A stretch of 42,650 nt of DNA from Paracoccaceae bacterium (GTDB taxonomy: Bacteria > Pseudomonadota > Alphaproteobacteria > Rhodobacterales > Rhodobacteraceae). This document shows, one piece after another, positions 42,199-42,650 of the stretch (position 1 is its first letter; each line of letters starts with the position of its first letter). The notes below the pieces were generated by a model, which worked only from the letters and a program-made list of their open reading frames with translations, was not told the DNA's origin and did not search any database. A program made the position numbers and the translations under genes. Location: contig JAGRDO010000015.1 in the NCBI GenBank assembly GCA_020447005.1, positions 1 to 42,650 on the forward strand, written 5' to 3'.

Positions 42199-42302
42199 CG
42201 TCAGGGGAGTCCCGCCAAGGGGACTGAGAGGCAGACGGGGGGAAACCCCGGTGAAGCGACCCTTAGAACCTGACCCAGTTGATACTGGCGTAGGAAGACC
42301 GA
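42199..42302 (+). ncRNA. TPP riboswitch (THI element)
   Basis: All conserved blocks of the thiamine pyrophosphate aptamer are present in order: GGGGAGTCCC (starting 42204), GGGGACTGAGAGG with the invariant CTGAGA pyrimidine-sensing core, the variable P3a stem of G and C runs, ACCCTTAGAACCTGA, and CAGTTGATACTGGCGTAGGAAG which forms P4/P5 and binds the pyrophosphate. It precedes thiC by about 130 bp, the usual arrangement, and should lower expression when TPP is plentiful. Confidence 0.97.
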
Positions 42303-42332
42303 AGGGTATTTCCGCATTCTCTTGCACGAGGG

Positions 42333-42348
42333 CGGTCCTTTCGGACCG
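42333..42348 (+). promoter_or_regulatory. Stem-loop in the thiC leader
   Basis: CGGTCC and GGACCG pair perfectly around the tetraloop TTTC. No T-tract follows. Probably part of the fold linking aptamer and expression platform. Confidence 0.5.
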
Positions 42349-42407
42349 GATGGCCCTGTTGCATGTCGGCAGGGGCGGCGGTCCATGTCTGCTACCGGTT
42401 TCGCTTG

Positions 42408-42429
42408 GGTCTCATCGCTTGAGGAGACC
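42408..42429 (+). promoter_or_regulatory. Hairpin overlapping the thiC ribosome binding site
   Basis: GGTCTC (42408-42413) can pair with GAGACC (42424-42429), enclosing part of the ribosome site GAGGAG (42421-42426) of thiC. It is a candidate sequestering element by which the riboswitch controls translation. Confidence 0.5.
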
Positions 42430-42432
42430 GAA

Positions 42433-42650
42433 ATGAAAGACAAGACCCCCGCCATCGCCCGCCCCGAAATCACCCTGGGCGCCCTGCCCGCATCGCAGAA
42501 AGTCTATGTGCCGGGCGAGACGCACGCGCTGCGGGTGCCGCTGCGCGAGATTGCCGTCACGGGCGAAGCGCCCTTGCGGGTCTATGACAGCTCTGGCCCC
42601 TACACCGATCCGGCCGCCCGGATCGACATCGCCCGGGGGCTGCCCGATGT
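42433..42650 (+). CDS. thiC: Phosphomethylpyrimidine synthase, N-terminal part
   Basis: The first 72 residues of ThiC, the radical-SAM enzyme that converts aminoimidazole ribotide to the pyrimidine part of thiamine; the iron-sulfur and catalytic domains lie beyond the window. Recognised by [19 protein letters not shown] and [19 protein letters not shown], typical of the N-terminal domain, and by the TPP riboswitch upstream. ATG 42433 follows GAGGAG. Confidence 0.92.
   Translation, partial: MKDKTPAIARPEITLGALPASQKVYVPGETHALRVPLREIAVTGEAPLRVYDSSGPYTDPAARIDIARGLPD

Overview
The window is high-GC chromosomal DNA from an alphaproteobacterium, most likely a member of the Rhodobacteraceae/Paracoccaceae. 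Pointers are the amidase-aminotransferase-ftsK order at the left end, the DapD succinylase route, a VPLPA-CTERM surface protein, and above all a small protein that matches the Rcc01079 (GhsA) head-spike family of the Rhodobacter capsulatus gene transfer agent (GTA). Assignments rest on reading motifs and family resemblance by eye; no database search was possible.

Left third (1-19.4 kb), housekeeping and metabolism: the 5' two thirds of ftsK, a class I aminotransferase and an amidase on the minus strand; a VOC-fold protein, a UbiH-like flavin hydroxylase and a DUF924 protein on the plus strand; dapD; a LOG-family nucleotide phosphoribohydrolase; then a minus-strand group for arginine and methylarginine breakdown (P1/DmpA peptidase, AruH-like arginine transaminase, AruI-like ketoarginine decarboxylase, dimethylargininase). 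Next come pncB, a hybrid histidine kinase and pncA (NAD salvage flanking a sensor kinase), and trhO (tRNA U34 hydroxylase).

Middle (19.3-29.2 kb), a surface polysaccharide and GTA-spike island: a GT4 glycosyltransferase and a Wzy/O-antigen-ligase-like polymerase, a 746-residue predicted spike-fibre or SGNH-like protein (GhsB candidate), the small spike-base protein (GhsA family), a secreted right-handed beta-helix protein with a GGTST repeat linker, a GT2 glycosyltransferase and a VPLPA-CTERM protein. In R. capsulatus the GTA head spikes bind the cell's own capsule, and as I recall the spike genes lie next to capsule genes. This island therefore looks like a linked ligand-receptor locus: genes for making the polysaccharide beside genes for the particle part that recognises it. 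It is the most interesting part of the window.

Right third (29.3-42.65 kb): two paralogous DUF4177-like small proteins and a C-terminal J-domain protein; an MFS transporter; a minus-strand group of DMT exporter, HAD phosphatase and ornithine-cyclodeaminase-family protein; then a five-gene minus-strand operon (ABC permease, ATPase, Tat-type binding protein, sulfatase, amidase) divergent from a DeoR-family regulator. A GlpR/DeoR-like half-site, repeated one helical turn apart, lies between them. The operon looks like uptake and desulfation/deamidation of an unknown sulfated, amide-containing substrate. The window ends with a TPP riboswitch and the start of thiC, where a hairpin overlaps the ribosome binding site.
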